From Diphasiastrum complanatum (lineage: Eukaryota; Streptophyta; Lycopodiopsida; Lycopodiales; Lycopodiaceae), in the NCBI GenBank assembly GCA_029204225.1, contig CM055106.1:47066633-47130632 (forward strand): 64,000 nt of DNA. Reading direction: 5' to 3'. This document shows, piece after piece, positions 44,899 through 57,414 of the stretch (positions within the stretch are counted from its first letter, which is position 1; every line of letters starts with the position of its first letter). The translations under genes were made by a program, and so were the position numbers. The notes beneath the pieces were generated by a model that made no database searches, was not told where the DNA came from, and worked only from the letters and a program-made list of their open reading frames with translations.

Positions 44899-45234
44899 GT
44901 GCGGGTGTGGGAAAGCAAAGAACACAACATCACCCTGCCAATCAAGCACAAGAGGTTCGAGGACAAGGCAACAATGGTAGATGGAGGATCAGGTGTAAAG
45001 TTGATCTCCACTACTTTGTATCCGAAGTGGGGTTTGCAAGGATTGAAACCAGCAAAATTTGCCATCAAATTATCTGATCAATTCTGTGTAAAACCAAAAG
45101 GTGTAGTTGATGACATCCCAGTAAAAATAGTAGGAATGCAGTTTATAATCACTTTTGTGGTGATGGGCATACCAGAGTCCTCTTCTGCCTACCACATTTT
45201 ACTAGGAAGACCTTGTCGAGGATTGCGCAAGTGA
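44899..45234 (+). pseudogene. gypsy-3 protease
   Basis: An open frame of 111 codons with the retropepsin loop MVDGGSGVKLIS (DGGSG), AIKLSDQFCVKPKGVVDDIP, MQFIITFVVMGIPESSSAYH and ILLGRPC. This loop is the canonical plant Ty3 form, unlike the altered loops of gypsy-1 and gypsy-2. The domain looks complete, but it is followed by a stop after RGLRK. Confidence 0.85.
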
Positions 45235-45333
45235 TTCACAACTAGGGAACAGGAAAATTCACCTTCAAAAATAGAGAACAGGCTGTAAAAGTCAATCCAA
45301 CCACATGGGCGGTGAAACTGATTACAACAAAAG

Positions 45334-46356
45334 ATGATGACAGATCGTTTACCAATGATCACACAATTGATCGCCCAAGCCAAGGGAGGCCATTATGACT
45401 TTGAAACAAATATCATGAGATGGACGGACTCATTGGCAACCATTGACTGTATGGCTGGGCATGCTTGTCAACCGGATTCAGATCCAGAACCCAACACATC
45501 TTCACCCAAGTGCTATACATTGGACACACCAAGGGTGAATATGATCAACGTAGCATGGCTGTCAACGGAAGCTATTGAGAACCCTATGGACGATGATTTA
45601 GTCCATTGGAAACATGCTTTTACCTACAACAAGGAGACTGAGCTGACTGATGAGCAGGTCCTGCAACATATGGACCCAGATCGCTATGGAATGAAAAAGG
45701 TACCAGCTCAGCCACCATAGAAATTGGCAATGGCTAAAGTTTCCAAGATAGATCCACCTAAGGCACCTGCCAACAAGAAAAACCAGCTGAGACAACATGA
45801 TAACCAGGTGATTTGATGGAGCGATCTACTAGAGGAGGCCATAGCTACAATGGATGTTGATATTCGCAATCATGAAGTGAATATCGCACTAGTTTTTAAG
45901 AAAGACAACAAGGATGAACCCAACTACATGGGTAGGAAAGGAAAAAAGAAGGTGTTGGACTCGTTGAAGTTAGTCGGAATGGATCCAGATGTAGCGTCAT
46001 CTTCCTCATAGATGACTGATAATCCAAAGGTTACAAGTCGGGCTAAGATCAGTATGTTGGAGGAATCCCGCCGAATGCCAGTTCACAAGATGCTAGAAAC
46101 CTTCAAGAACTATACCTTACATGACTTAGTAATCATGATGCTGCAAGCTCAAAGAGAACCTGATCAAAATCAGGAACCAGTGGAGCAAGTCTTCGAAGGA
46201 ATTGTGCGGACACAACCAATGAATCTAGTTGAACCAGGTGAAGAAGAGAAGATCTTGCATGTGGGAGAACAATTAACATCTAGTGAATTCAAAAGACTGC
46301 AGTCACATTATTGGTGGAATACAAAGATTGTTTTGCTTGGAATTATAGTGATCTGA
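45334..46356 (+). pseudogene. gypsy-3 PR-RT spacer
   Basis: The frame 45334-45720 has RWTDSLATIDCM and ELTDEQVLQHMDPDRY, which match gypsy-1 (INWGHALATVDCV; MTDDHVLLYLDAQRY). The frame 46012-46356 has FEGIVRTQPMNLVEPGEEEK and ILHVGEQLTSSEFKRLQSHY, corresponding to the pre-RT linker of gypsy-1 (RIVHVGAHLSSTQLSDLE). No enzymatic motif is recognised. Confidence 0.65.
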
Positions 46357-46359
46357 AGG

Positions 46360-47235
46360 GTATACCACCAGTCATGTCCATCATACCATACCCTTGGTGG
46401 ATGGAGCAGTCCCCAAGGTGAGCCACTACTACCGATGCAACCGAACTACATAGAATTGATCAAGCAGGAGTTGCAAAAATTGCTAGATGTTGATTTCATT
46501 TATGAAATCGAACACACTGAGTGGGTGTCGCCGATAGTCATAGTACCCAATAAGAACAACAAAATGCGAATATGTGTGAACTAAAAATAAGCGTTAAATG
46601 TAGTTACCAAGAAAGATCATTTTTCCTTACCATTCAAGAAAAGTGTTTTAGACCAAGTAGCAGGAGCAGAGGCCTACAATTTTTTGGATAGTTTCAACAG
46701 CTACAATCAGGTGAAAATGGCACCGCAAGATCAGCACAAGACAACATTTGCCACGGAATGGAGAACCTATGCCTACAAGGTGATGCCATTTGGACTTTGT
46801 ATTGCCCCAAGTACTTTTCAATGAGTTATGCAGGTGAAATTCAAGGAGTATTTGCAAAAAGTTCTGGAGATTTTCTTGGATGATCTATGTGTGCACAAAC
46901 CTAACTCTGAGCACTTATCCAGTTTGGAAAAGGTGCTGAAGAAATGCCGTGAATATCAAATATCTTTGAACCCAGAAAAGTGTCTATTTTGGGTGACACA
47001 TGGCCTAATTCTTGGCCATATAGTATCCAGACATGGGATCGCCACAGACTTGTCAAAGATAAGGATCATTGTTGATCTGTCACTACCAGGAATGATCTGT
47101 GGAGTCTATATTTTCATGGGTCATGCTAAATACTACCGAATCTTCATTTTAGACTTTGCGGAGTTAGCACGACCAATCTACAAAATCACAACAGAACTGG
47201 ATAGAGGAAGCCCTACAGTCTTTTCAAAAACTTAA
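46360..47235 (+). pseudogene. gypsy-3 reverse transcriptase
   Basis: RT blocks in the plus strand: FIYEIEHTEWVSPIVIVPNK (46495-46555), two stops in the NLNAVTKKDHF region (about 46580-46595), AYNFLDSFNSYNQVKMAPQ (first Asp), VMPFGLCIAPSTFQ, a stop at 46824-46826, then IFLDDLCVHKPNSEHL with an intact DD box, ISLNPEKCLFWVTHG and LGHIVSRHGI. The part 46828-47235 is open. The active-site pair is retained here, in contrast to gypsy-1. Confidence 0.9.
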
Positions 47236-47650
47236 AGATGCATTGGTCTTAATGCCAATATTACGTCCACCCAATTGGTCCATAGAGTTTCATGTGCATA
47301 CGGATGCATCAAAGTATGCAGTGAGAGCTATCTTAACTCAACCAGGAGAACACAAAAAGGATTTCCCAATCTGATTTGCTAGCCGACAGCTCAGTGATTC
47401 AGAGATAAATTATTCGACAACAGAATGAGAGGCACTGGCTATGATTTATGCAGTTAAAAAATTTTGGCATTATTTGATGGCCACACATTTTGTTTTTTAT
47501 GCGAATTATCAACCCTTGCTTTATATTGTTAATAAAACTTGCAACATGGGGAGAATCACTCATTGGCTACTTTTGTTGTTGGAGTTTGATTTTCGGATAG
47601 TAGTTCGCAAGGGAAAACATCATTATATGGCAGATCATGTGTTGCGAATC
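47236..47650 (+). pseudogene. gypsy-3 RNase H
   Basis: About 47290-47330 reads VHTDASKYAV, then STTE (with the following Arg codon read as a stop, TGA near 47427), and 47441 onward MIYAVKKFWHYLMATHFVFY, where the HTDH Asp-His block reads YANYQPLLYIV. The end is VVRKGKHHYMADHVLRI, the linker to integrase. One catalytic Asp is lost. Confidence 0.8.
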
Positions 47651-48300
47651 AAGGGAAAGGAGACTGTAGCCCTACCTGATGATGAGCTACCTGACGTTGC
47701 CTTGTTTTACATTGACATTGTACCTGAATGGGCCACATATATAGTTGAATATTTAATGCGGGGCCAACTAGATAAATCTCTACCCAAGGCGGAACAACAA
47801 AAACTGATACTAAAAGCGAGACCTTATCAACTGATTGTCGGCCAATTATATCAAGGAGGACCAGATAGTATTCTTCGATGGTGTATTCTTCCACACAAGG
47901 CCACCCAAATTATTTCAATTTCACATGAAGGCATGGGTGGTGGGCATTTTGCATCTAACATTACAGTTCGGGAGATTTTGCAATTAGGATGCTGGTGGCC
48001 AATAATACATAAGGATGCAGATGAATACTTGAAGAAATGTGATGTGTGCCAGAGATCTAGGAGGCCAACAAGGTTGAACTATGATCTTTTACACCCAGTT
48101 CTAGCTCAAGCACCATTCGAGAAGTGGGGATTGGACTATGTCGGTCCAATTCATCCTGCCGCAAGAAGTTCAATTCACAAGTCCGATACATTATCGTGGC
48201 CACAGATTATCTCACTAAATGGATAGAAGCCAAGGCAGTGCAGACAGCTGATGCTCAAACAATTGCCCGTCATTTCCATATCATTTGGAACTTGGATGAG
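47651..48300 (+). pseudogene. gypsy-3 integrase, truncated
   Basis: Open to 48226: HEGMGGGHFASNITVREIL and CWWPIIHKDADEYLKKCDVC form the HHCC zinc domain, and KWGLDYVGPIHPA holds the first catalytic Asp. A frameshift near 48170 moves to the frame with YIIVATDYLTKWIEAKAV (48124 frame). Homology stops near 48280. The second Asp and the Glu are missing because CACTA-2 sequence follows. Confidence 0.85.
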
Positions 48301-48305
48301 TGGTT

Positions 48306-49390
48306 CAGGTTTTTTCAAAACCTCAAAATTGGGTGGTGGTCGTCTTGTGTATCCAATGTTACAATATTTTTTCCTTCAAACACACGTTCTTTTTTTGCAT
48401 TAAGTTGGATCACATACCACCATCTTGGGTTTATTCGATCTGGATGAAATATAGTCTGCCAATTAGCTAAAAAAATTAAATTAGTTTTATAAGATCGATA
48501 CATAAATAAGACATTGAGAATATTAATACATTGGATTGTAGAGAGTATTAATCACTTATTCGCAATGTTGTGGCAATACTAAAGTGTCATGAGAGTCATC
48601 GATATACATTTTGTTGAGTCAATTTGAAAAAACTTTGAGTTATCATTTCTAATTGTGGCATTGCTTCCACGATTGATGACCTTAAACCATTTTACGTCAA
48701 AAATAAAGTATTTGTCGTTAGTCTCGTAATCGAATTCATAAATATGTTGCAATGTGCCAACATAGTCTAGATCGCCCGAAATGACATTTACGTCCCTTGC
48801 ACTAGAACGACTCTCTTGTTGAAAGTTGGCCATTATACCACAATCATATGTATGTCGCCTGTTGTCAACTCTCTCAACATGATAATGATGTCCATATGCC
48901 CACATGGCAGTGTATGATTTATACTAAAACACAAAAAATTTGATTAAATTAAAATACTATTTATATATTGAGTAGTACAAAAACAAAACTTCACAAAGAC
49001 AATACTACACTAACCTTCCATCCACATCCACGAACAAATTCCCATTCTAATTCGGTTACTTCTTCTCCGTTTTCGGATGGTTTTAGCATCGTATAAAAAA
49101 TCCATTCATGAGCATTTTGAATGTAAAGGCCCCAAACGTTCTCCAACATTGTCCTTCTTCTTCGATTAATATTTCTTTTTCGTTTCAATGTTATGTTTCT
49201 TTCCTTTTTGGCTTCTTCATACTTGAAATCCACTTTTCCAATTGTCCACAGTTATATATTATGAACGTGTCCATGTTGTCTTTTGATTGAGATGAAAATC
49301 TCTTTTGCACGCCATTTCCTTGTGATACTTCACCCTTAATACATTCATCTTCTTCTTCACACCACATTTTTGGACTTATAGGATGCAATT
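48306..49390 (-). pseudogene. CACTA-2: DUF4216-region fragment with introns
   Basis: Minus strand, from 49388: a basic stretch, then NVWGLYIQNAHEWIFYTMLK and EWEFVRGCGWK (to 49015), a 91-bp GT-AG intron, YKSYTAMWAYGHHYHVERVD, NRRHTYDCGIMANFQQESRS, LDYVGTLQHIYEFDY and FDVKWFKVINRGSNATIRN. This is the DUF4216 region of plant CACTA elements and resembles CACTA-1. After a frame loss near 48600, 48470-48315 reads WQTIFHPDRINPRWWYVIQL after a TTTTTTTAG acceptor. CACTA ends and transposase are not seen. It abuts truncated gypsy-3. Confidence 0.8.
48924..49014 (-). other. Intron in CACTA-2
   Basis: Donor AAG/GTTAGTG at 49014 and acceptor GTTTTAG at 48924 (minus strand). It is A/T-rich and removing it keeps phase 0 between GCGWK and YKSYTAMW, as in the family. 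Confidence 0.75.
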
Positions 49391-49613
49391 GCGAGATTAT
49401 TCGGTGATATAAAATTCGGTGATTCTGAATAAACTATTGTCTAGTTGTGTTTTCAAATTGCAATGTTTTATCTTACTATCTGATTGACTTGTCTGATTGT
49501 TTGCTCATTGCTCCCTCTACCACCGCGCATTAAACTCTAAATTTATCTTGTGTTCACCTACTTAGTTATCAGTAGTGCATGCACCGAGGGAAATTCTCCA
49601 TCATTCCCCATCA
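49391..49613 (+). mobile_element. copia-D LTR end
   Basis: A non-coding stretch ending TTCCCCATCA just before a tRNA-iMet-type PBS. The left edge is unknown. Confidence 0.45.
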
Positions 49614-49630
49614 TGGTATCAAAGTGTATT
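49614..49630 (+). promoter_or_regulatory. copia-D primer-binding site
   Basis: TGGTATCAAAGTGTATT, the iMet PBS core with one substitution, 189 bp before a copia gag ATG. Confidence 0.7.
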
Positions 49631-49802
49631 TGATTCCTTAAGTGGTCTCATGTTAAGGCTATTTCTATAGCCTGATAAGCCTCCCACAGAACCTGATCCT
49701 ACTAGTCGATAGGACAACTGTTTTCTTGTTCTGCAAGTTTGCATTAGATTTTCATTCTTAAGTCATTGATAGTTACTACTATCACTTAGACTAATCTTCC
49801 AC

Positions 49803-49895
49803 ATGGATTTCCAAGGGAAAGTCAGTCCTATCATGGACAAGCTTGATGGAGCTAATTACCGTATGTGGATTTTGGAGATGGCGGTCATATTCTAG
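49803..49895 (+). pseudogene. copia-D Gag N-terminus
   Basis: The 30-codon frame starts MDFQGKVSPIMDKLDGANYR and continues MWILEMAVIF before a TAG. The KLDGxNY..W...M pattern is the start of the plant copia Gag domain (compare KLNGSNYYLW in copia-B). Nothing further of the element is recognised before copia-B begins at 50225. Confidence 0.7.
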
Positions 49896-50224
49896 ATCTA
49901 TTGAAAATATTGCCCTTTTTGTAACCAATGGAGGGAATATTTTTGAATTTAGTAAGTTATACTACAAACTGTTAACAGTTTTTAACTGTGACTATAGACA
50001 CTGTGGTTAGATCATTTGGAGTTGGGGAGGCCATGGGAGTGGTGTGGGCAAGCAAATAAACAATATTGTTTTTTTTATCTTGATATTTTTCTATATCCTA
50101 CATGGCATTCCTTAAAGGGTCTTTTTGATATTGAGAACTCCTCTAATGGACCTCCTCGGTATAAGGTGAGAGGTGATCGTGGGTAGCTTTCAGCCTCGTA
50201 TCTTGGGGACTCCTTAGAATTAGC
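49896..50224. other. No gene seen
   Basis: A/T-rich spacer between copia-D and the truncated 5' LTR of copia-B. It contains CCTCCTCGGTATAAGG and no domain. Confidence 0.4.
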
Positions 50225-50367
50225 CAACACTGTCATTATGCTTTGTTTAATATTGATAGGCATAGTCATGCATTAGGAAAGGAGGCTTATTCCGCTGTGC
50301 TCAATAAGTCGCTTACATCTTCGACTTGTCGGACCGATTTCCTTCACCTCTCTCTCTTTTTCCAACA
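50225..50367 (+). mobile_element. copia-B 5' LTR remnant
   Basis: Only the last ~143 bp remain (CACTGTCATTATGCTTTG... to CTTTTTCCAACA). It matches the end of the 3' LTR at 55170-55313. Confidence 0.9.
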
Positions 50368-50384
50368 TGGTATCAAAGCGACTA
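50368..50384 (+). promoter_or_regulatory. copia-B primer-binding site
   Basis: TGGTATCAAAGCGACTA follows CCAACA at the LTR end. iMet type with one mismatch in the core. Confidence 0.85.
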
Positions 50385-50528
50385 CTATATTAGACTCTAC
50401 TACATGATATCTTTCACGATATCAAATCGATATCATTAGATACTTTTCATAGAATCATATTCTTCAATTTGTGGTATCAAATTTGAGTATCAAATAATTG
50501 ATTTCCAATTGACAGACTAAAGTTCCGG

Positions 50529-51250
50529 ATGGATTCTCAAAGTCAAGCTGGTCTTATCGCAGACAAGCTGAATGGATCCAATTATTATTTGTGGAAATTT
50601 ATGATGAACACCTTGCTAATCGACAACGAGTTGTGGGATGTTGTCACAGGTATTGAAGTGAATCTTGACGATGACACAACCGACTCAAAGTGGAAGTCGA
50701 AGGATGGTAAATCTTTCATGCTTATTATCTTCTATATATCAGACACTTAGATTGGCCACATATTTGGAGCTCAAAGTTTGAAAGAAGTATGGGAAATCCT
50801 AAGCTCACTATATGATGTGAGAGACGTAACTTCCAAGTTACATCTAAGAAGAAAATTCTTCACTCTCAAGATGATTCACCTCAAAATCAGGTCAACCAGC
50901 TTAAGAATCTCATATGAGAACTGGGTGATGATCATATCGACACACTCAGATTGAAGTCTTAGTAGAGTTATCACTATGTTGCTACAAGAAGACAATTGAA
51001 GAAGTCAAGCCATTTCGTCGACTTCATCATCACATGATCTATATGTCAACAAAGGCTCAAAACTACAAAAGCAAAAAAGCTCTAAGCAGTCTACATCAAA
51101 TCAGAAACTGACGCAAATTCAAGAACAATTATTCAATCCACAGTCAAAGAAGAAGATGTTTTGTAAGTATTGCAAGCACACTAATCATGAGATCCAAAAT
51201 TGTAGGGTGTTAAAATCAAGGAATGCCAGCAAGCAACCTGATGAATAGGC
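50529..51250 (+). pseudogene. copia-B Gag
   Basis: ATG at 50529 with LIADKLNGSNYYLWKFMMN, NELWDVVTGIEVNLDDD and MLIIFYISDT before a TAG at 50748. The same frame goes on (GAQSLKEVWEILSSLYDVRD, SKLHLRRKFFTLKM). Frames are broken to 51150, where FCKYCKHTNHEIQNC gives a complete CX2CX4HX4C knuckle. The domain is the UBN2-type copia Gag. Confidence 0.88.
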
Positions 51251-51281
51251 GAATGCAGTCCCAACATGTCCCGACCTCGAC

Positions 51282-51700
51282 ATGGATGAAGGAGCGATTA
51301 TGGTCAAAGACCAAAAGACACTATTGGATAGTTCTTGGTTTCTGGATTCTGGAGTTACTCAACATATGACCAGTCATGGTGAGCATTTTCACTCCTATAC
51401 GCCTTACAATACAAAGAAATACGTTCATCTTGGCAACAATAGCACTCACACTATCGAAGGTGAAGACACTGGAAGATCAATTCAATCTACTAGCAAATGA
51501 TTTTTATGTATCTAAACTCTCTACAGATATGTTATCAGTAAATAGAAGCACTGATTTGGTCATAAGGTGGAGTTTGAATGTGATCGATGCCGAATTATCG
51601 ATAGGACAAATAAGATCCTTGCACTCGGCAAGAGGCATGGATACTTATATAGATTGGCACATTGTTATTCTGACACTAGTCAAGCCTTGAAAACCTCTAT
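51282..51700 (+). pseudogene. copia-B protease
   Basis: The frame 51282-51500 reads MVKDQKTLLDSSWFLDSGVT and QHMTSHGEHFHSYTPYNTKK, then YVHLGNNSTHTIEGED. The active site DSGVT keeps Asp-Ser-Gly, with Val for the usual Ala. A frameshift near 51480 moves to the second frame with STDMLSVNRSTDLVIRWSL. The copia-A counterpart has lost the active-site Gly. Confidence 0.85.
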
Positions 51701-52480
51701 TCTTGTCAATAAAGCATTACTATGGCATCAAAGATTAGGACACTTGGATCATACATTTGTGTCAAATATGTCTAAACAATCCCTAGTACTTGATCTCAAC
51801 TATCCAACCAACAAAGTCGACCTCCTTGTTTGTCATAGCTGCATCCTTGGAAAGTAGGCTAGGATTCATTTTAGATCAAGTCATAGGCATGCAACAAAAG
51901 ATGTTTTAGATGTTGTTCATTCAGATATATGTGGTCTGATGCAAACTCTACCATTGCTTGATGCAAAGTATTTTATTACCTTCACTGATGAATATTCGAG
52001 AAGAACAGCTGTTTATTTCATTAAGCAAAAATCGTAGGCTTTCAAAATCTTTTGACAATTCAATGAGCATGCAGAAAATCAAATTGGTAAAAGAATTAAG
52101 GCATTGAGGTCTAACAACGGGGGATAATACATCTCTATCTAATTCAAGGAGTATTGCCTTAGCAACGACATTGAGCAACAATACATTACCTCCTATTCGC
52201 CTCAGTCGAATGGACTTGTTGAGAGAAAGAACATAACCTTAGGCGAATTGGCTAAGTGCATGCTTTCTCATGCAACACTTTTGAGGTCTTTTTGGGCTGA
52301 AGCTGTTTCCACTATAGCTTATATTCAGAACAGATGTCCTACTAAAGGTCTCTCAGACAAAACGCCATATTATGAAGTTTGGATAGGCTCCAAACCACCA
52401 TTATCGAACTTACGAGTTCTTTGAATGTATCACTTATGCGCAAATACCGCAAGATCTCAGGAAGAAGCTCGACTTCTAGA
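51700..52480 (+). pseudogene. copia-B GAG-pre-integrase and integrase core
   Basis: LLWHQRLGHLDHTFVSNMSK with HHCC zinc ligands continued by CHSCILGK (51720-51857), VVHSDICGLMQTL (first Asp), ALRSNNGG with a stop where Glu-Tyr is expected (52124), and SYSPQSNGLVERKNITLG (catalytic Glu). Then SHATLLRSFWAEAVSTIAY and NRCPTKGLSDKTPYYEVW lead to the C-terminal domain. At least five in-frame stops. Confidence 0.88.
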
Positions 52481-53800
52481 GTATGAAGTCTATTTTCATC
52501 AGCTACACTACTTCAGATAAAGCTTATAAGTTGCATGATCTTGTTGAATCGAACATATTCACTAGCCGGGATGTCATCTTTATCGAAGATCAGCTTTTTG
52601 ACCTCAAAGGTAAGGGCAAAGCTCATAGAGCCAAACTATCGGACTCTCCCAAATTATTAAATTCTTTTGTTCCAAAGTCGACTATTCTTATTGAAATTCC
52701 TAGCTCGTCTACTCCATACACACAACTTATCAGTAGCGAATCCGAAGAAGATGATGTTGCAGTTCAATGACTATAGCATGATGAAAATAATCAACTTTGC
52801 TCATTACCCAAAAGATCGACAAGAGTCAGCAGATCGATATGTTGATGAGTTTGCAGCTTATCTTGTTCAAGAGCCGACTACTATCGAAGAGGCACCTAGT
52901 CAGCCTGATTCTGATCTCTAGAAAGAAGCTACGGATAAAGAGTATTCATCTCTCATCAAGAACCAGACTTGGACTATTGTCGAATTACCTACCATCAGAA
53001 ATGTAGTTGATTGCAAATGGTTATTCAAAATCAATTACAAGGCAGATGGAAGTATCGATCGAAGAAAAACTCGACTTGTCACTAGAGGATTTTTTCAAGG
53101 ACACAACGTCGACTACACTGAGACTTTTAGTCCAATAGTTAAACATTCTTCAATTAGACTTCTATTGTCATTTGCTGCTGCAGCAAATTTGGAAACACAT
53201 CAAATGGATGTACAGACAACATATTTTAATGGAGTTATCGAAGAAGAGATCTACATGCTGTAACCCGAAGGTTATAACATTGAAGGTAAACATAATCATG
53301 TATGTAAACTCCATAAAGCACTTTATAGCTTGAAGCAATCTGCTCGAGCATGGTTTCAAAGGATCAATACTTTTCTTATCGATCACAGCTATACACCAAG
53401 CTCTTTAGATTCTAATGTCTACTTCAAGTCAGTACAACATTCATTTATTATTATCACTCTGTATGTGGATGACACATTGCTTTTCCGCAACATTATCAAT
53501 CTTATAAAAGAAGACAAGACAATTCTATCTTCCGAATTTGACATGACCGATCTGGGCGAAGCTCGTCACTGTCTAGGTATTCAAATCCAAAGAGACAGAA
53601 AATACAAGTTGATTTACATTACTCAGCAAAGATACATTCACAATGTCTTAATCAAATATAATCTGATGAATTGCAAATTAGCTCTCTCACCGATGGATGT
53701 AGGAGTCAAGATGTCAAAGGACCAATGTCCCGAACAATCGAAGAGAAGGATCAGATGCATGAGTATCCATATTATTCAATAATAGGATCTCTTATGTACG
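52481..53800 (+). pseudogene. copia-B integrase-RT linker and reverse transcriptase
   Basis: The linker KSIFISYTTSDKAYKLHDL lies at 52483. RT begins near 52950: NQTWTIVELPTIRNVVDCKW, GFFQGHNVDYTETFSPIV, MDVQTTYFNGVIEEEIYM, a TAA, then KALYSLKQSARAWFQRINTF, TLYVDDTLLF (intact YVDD catalytic box, about 53460) and DLGEARHCLGIQIQRDRKYK. The frame 53330-53782 is open for 150 codons. This RT core is missing in copia-A. Confidence 0.9.
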
Positions 53801-53859
53801 TGATGATTTGAACCAAACCAGACATAGCTTTTGTAGTCAGTTCCTTATGTCAATTATGA

Positions 53860-54335
53860 CTAATCTTGGTATTACACATTGGACGGCTCTTATTAGAGTT
53901 TTGAGATATATTCGAGCTATTGTGGACTTTTGTATTTTTATGGAGCAGACGACAATGAGAAACTCAATATTTTGATTGGTTATTCAGATGCAAGTTGGGA
54001 AGGAGATGTAGATACTCGTAAATCCATTCTGGATCTAAATTATTCCTCTAAAGGAAGTAGTATGGTTGAGAAATTGACTTTCAGATGTGAGGCTGGAACA
54101 ATATGCTCCGACATTTTTATTTTGTAATAATCAAAGTGCCATTGTTTTATCAGCTAATACCAAATTTCATTCTAAGTGTAAGCACATTGAAATGAAGTAT
54201 CATTATATCAGAAGCAAAGTTCTCAACAAAGAGGTAAACTTGCAGTACTGTAAAATGCAAGACATGACAATGGATATTTTCACTAAAGCATTAAGCTTGG
54301 ATGCACACAAAATTTTTGTGCAGAAATATATTTGA
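53860..54335 (+). pseudogene. copia-B RNase H
   Basis: LNILIGYSDASWEGDVDTRK (catalytic Asp) then a deletion (the TCGFIFFLN...STESEY segment kept in copia-A is missing), followed by CNNQSAIVLSANTKFHSKCK, HIEMKYHYIRSKVLNKEVNL and MTMDIFTKALSLDAH, the normal end of copia pol. The stop is at 54333-54335. Confidence 0.85.
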
Positions 54336-54358
54336 AGGTTTAAACATTAATGGATTCA

Positions 54359-54372
54359 GATTAAGGGGGAGT
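54359..54372 (+). promoter_or_regulatory. copia-B polypurine tract
   Basis: GATTAAGGGGGAG directly precedes the 3' LTR start TGTTGGATTATTC. It is the plus-strand primer site of Ty1/copia elements. Confidence 0.85.
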
Positions 54373-55313
54373 GTTGGATTATTCTACTCCTGGTGTTGGA
54401 TTACTCTTGGAGTGATTCAACCAAATAATCGATCTTTAATCTTCATCCATTGTATTATCCAGTTTTGTAGTTCTCTTCGTGTTTCTACATAGTTTATAGA
54501 AATACTCAGGAGTCACTCTACAGGTGGCTCCGACATATTGAACATCATCTGACTTATAGATGACGACGACGACGAAAGTCAAAGACGTCGGCCATGTCGA
54601 TGAAAGCCAGTTATTGTTCCACTTGAATTGAAGTAAAGACTTGCCCTAACTACTTTGCGAGTAAATTTTTGGAAAGTCCTAACTGGATGGATGTCAGCGC
54701 ATTACGGCCAGCTAGCTATTGTGATCTGCGACCTCATTAGTTGTCCTACTAAATACGTGTTAATTGCTTTAGTATAAATAGCTGATCATCAAAGACTTTT
54801 AAAACTCTTGCTTAGCTCACTAGCTTAGCTTTTCTATTAGAGTTCAATTAGAGTATTGCTATTTTCACTTAATGCTTATCAGCGAAAGTGCATCAGACAG
54901 AGTTTTCAGTTACTCAAAGATAGCTCAGAGTACGCAGTTTCATCCGCAATCGTGTTGTGCTCTCATGATCTGATTTGTACATCTATTTACTGAATCAATC
55001 TATCCTTTTTTATTGCGTTTAGTATCATGTCAGAATGTAGGCATATTTTTTATTATTTGTAACTGATAAATCTCTAATTGTTTTGTTTGAAATTCAATAC
55101 TTCATTGTTTGGCTATGAAATCACTATAGTGCTAACGATTTCAAAGTTGGTTGCTATAAGATTGAATGTGACTTCTGTCATTATGCTTTGTTCAATATTG
55201 ATAGGCGTAGTCATGCATTAGAAAAGGAGGCTTATTTCGTTGTGCTCAATAAGTCACTTACAATATTCAACTTGTCGGACTGACTCCGTTCACCTCTTCC
55301 TCTTTTTCCAACA
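54373..55313 (+). mobile_element. copia-B 3' LTR (941 bp)
   Basis: TG...CA ends: TGTTGGATTATTCTACTCC to CTTTTTCCAACA. It contains a GAC-rich block (54562), a TATA box AGTATAAATAG (54771-54780) and the CATCAGACAGAGTTTTCAG segment also found in copia-A and at 57830. The flank CTCCGTTGC matches the copia-A flank CTCTGTTGC, so both arms carry the same LTR junction. Confidence 0.93.
54770..54781 (+). promoter_or_regulatory. LTR TATA box
   Basis: TAGTATAAATAG in the copia-B LTR, followed by AGCTGATCATC. The displaced LTR copy has TAATATAAATAG near 57690. Deleted from the copia-A LTR. Confidence 0.6.
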
Positions 55314-55320
55314 CTCCGTT

Positions 55321-57143
<1,823 letters not shown>

Positions 57144-57414
57144 CGTCAAATTTGATAGTAATACCCTTATATGTCCCTAGTAAGGAAAAAAAACATACAT
57201 TTGTTTATATCTATAAGCTAGCATGAATGCATCATTCTTTTTTTAGTACCTAACTAAAGAATGTCTAGCTTTGGAAACAATTTGTATAATTAGAGAATGT
57301 TTGGGAAGTATTCAGTAGATATGTAACTAGTCCTTGGGATGAATACAAGATTAAGTCTTTTATTAATATTATGAAGCCATTATGCACATACATTTTTTGT
57401 CACTTAGATTATCT
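57144..57414 (+). repeat. Direct flank duplication, copy 1
   Basis: CAAATTTGATAGTAATACCC through TCACTTAGATTAT, repeated at 57866-58151. Present once in the left arm (about 36950-37220). Confidence 0.93.

Larger units (their letters stand above)
44161..48300 (+). mobile_element. gypsy-3: degenerate Ty3/gypsy element
   Basis: Plus-strand order: Gag knuckle (44200-44290), linker, protease (44899-45234), spacer (45334-46356), RT (about 46360-47235), RNase H (47236-47650) and integrase (47650-48290). It is the same lineage as gypsy-1 judged by RT and spacer words, in the opposite orientation. Multiple stops and frameshifts are present. The 3' end is cut inside the integrase core at the edge of CACTA-2. 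No LTRs are assigned. Confidence 0.9.
50225..55313 (+). mobile_element. copia-B: nearly full-length Ty1/copia element with truncated 5' LTR
   Basis: Plus strand: partial 5' LTR (50225-50367), PBS (50368), Gag (50529), knuckle (51158-51200), protease (51282-51500), integrase (51700-52350), RT (52920-53740), RNase H (53880-54335), polypurine tract (54359-54372) and full 3' LTR (54373-55313). PR-IN-RT-RH order and the iMet PBS fix it as Ty1/copia. Stops in Gag, integrase and RT make it inactive. Its 3' LTR and flank are part of the right arm of the inverted duplication. Confidence 0.93.
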
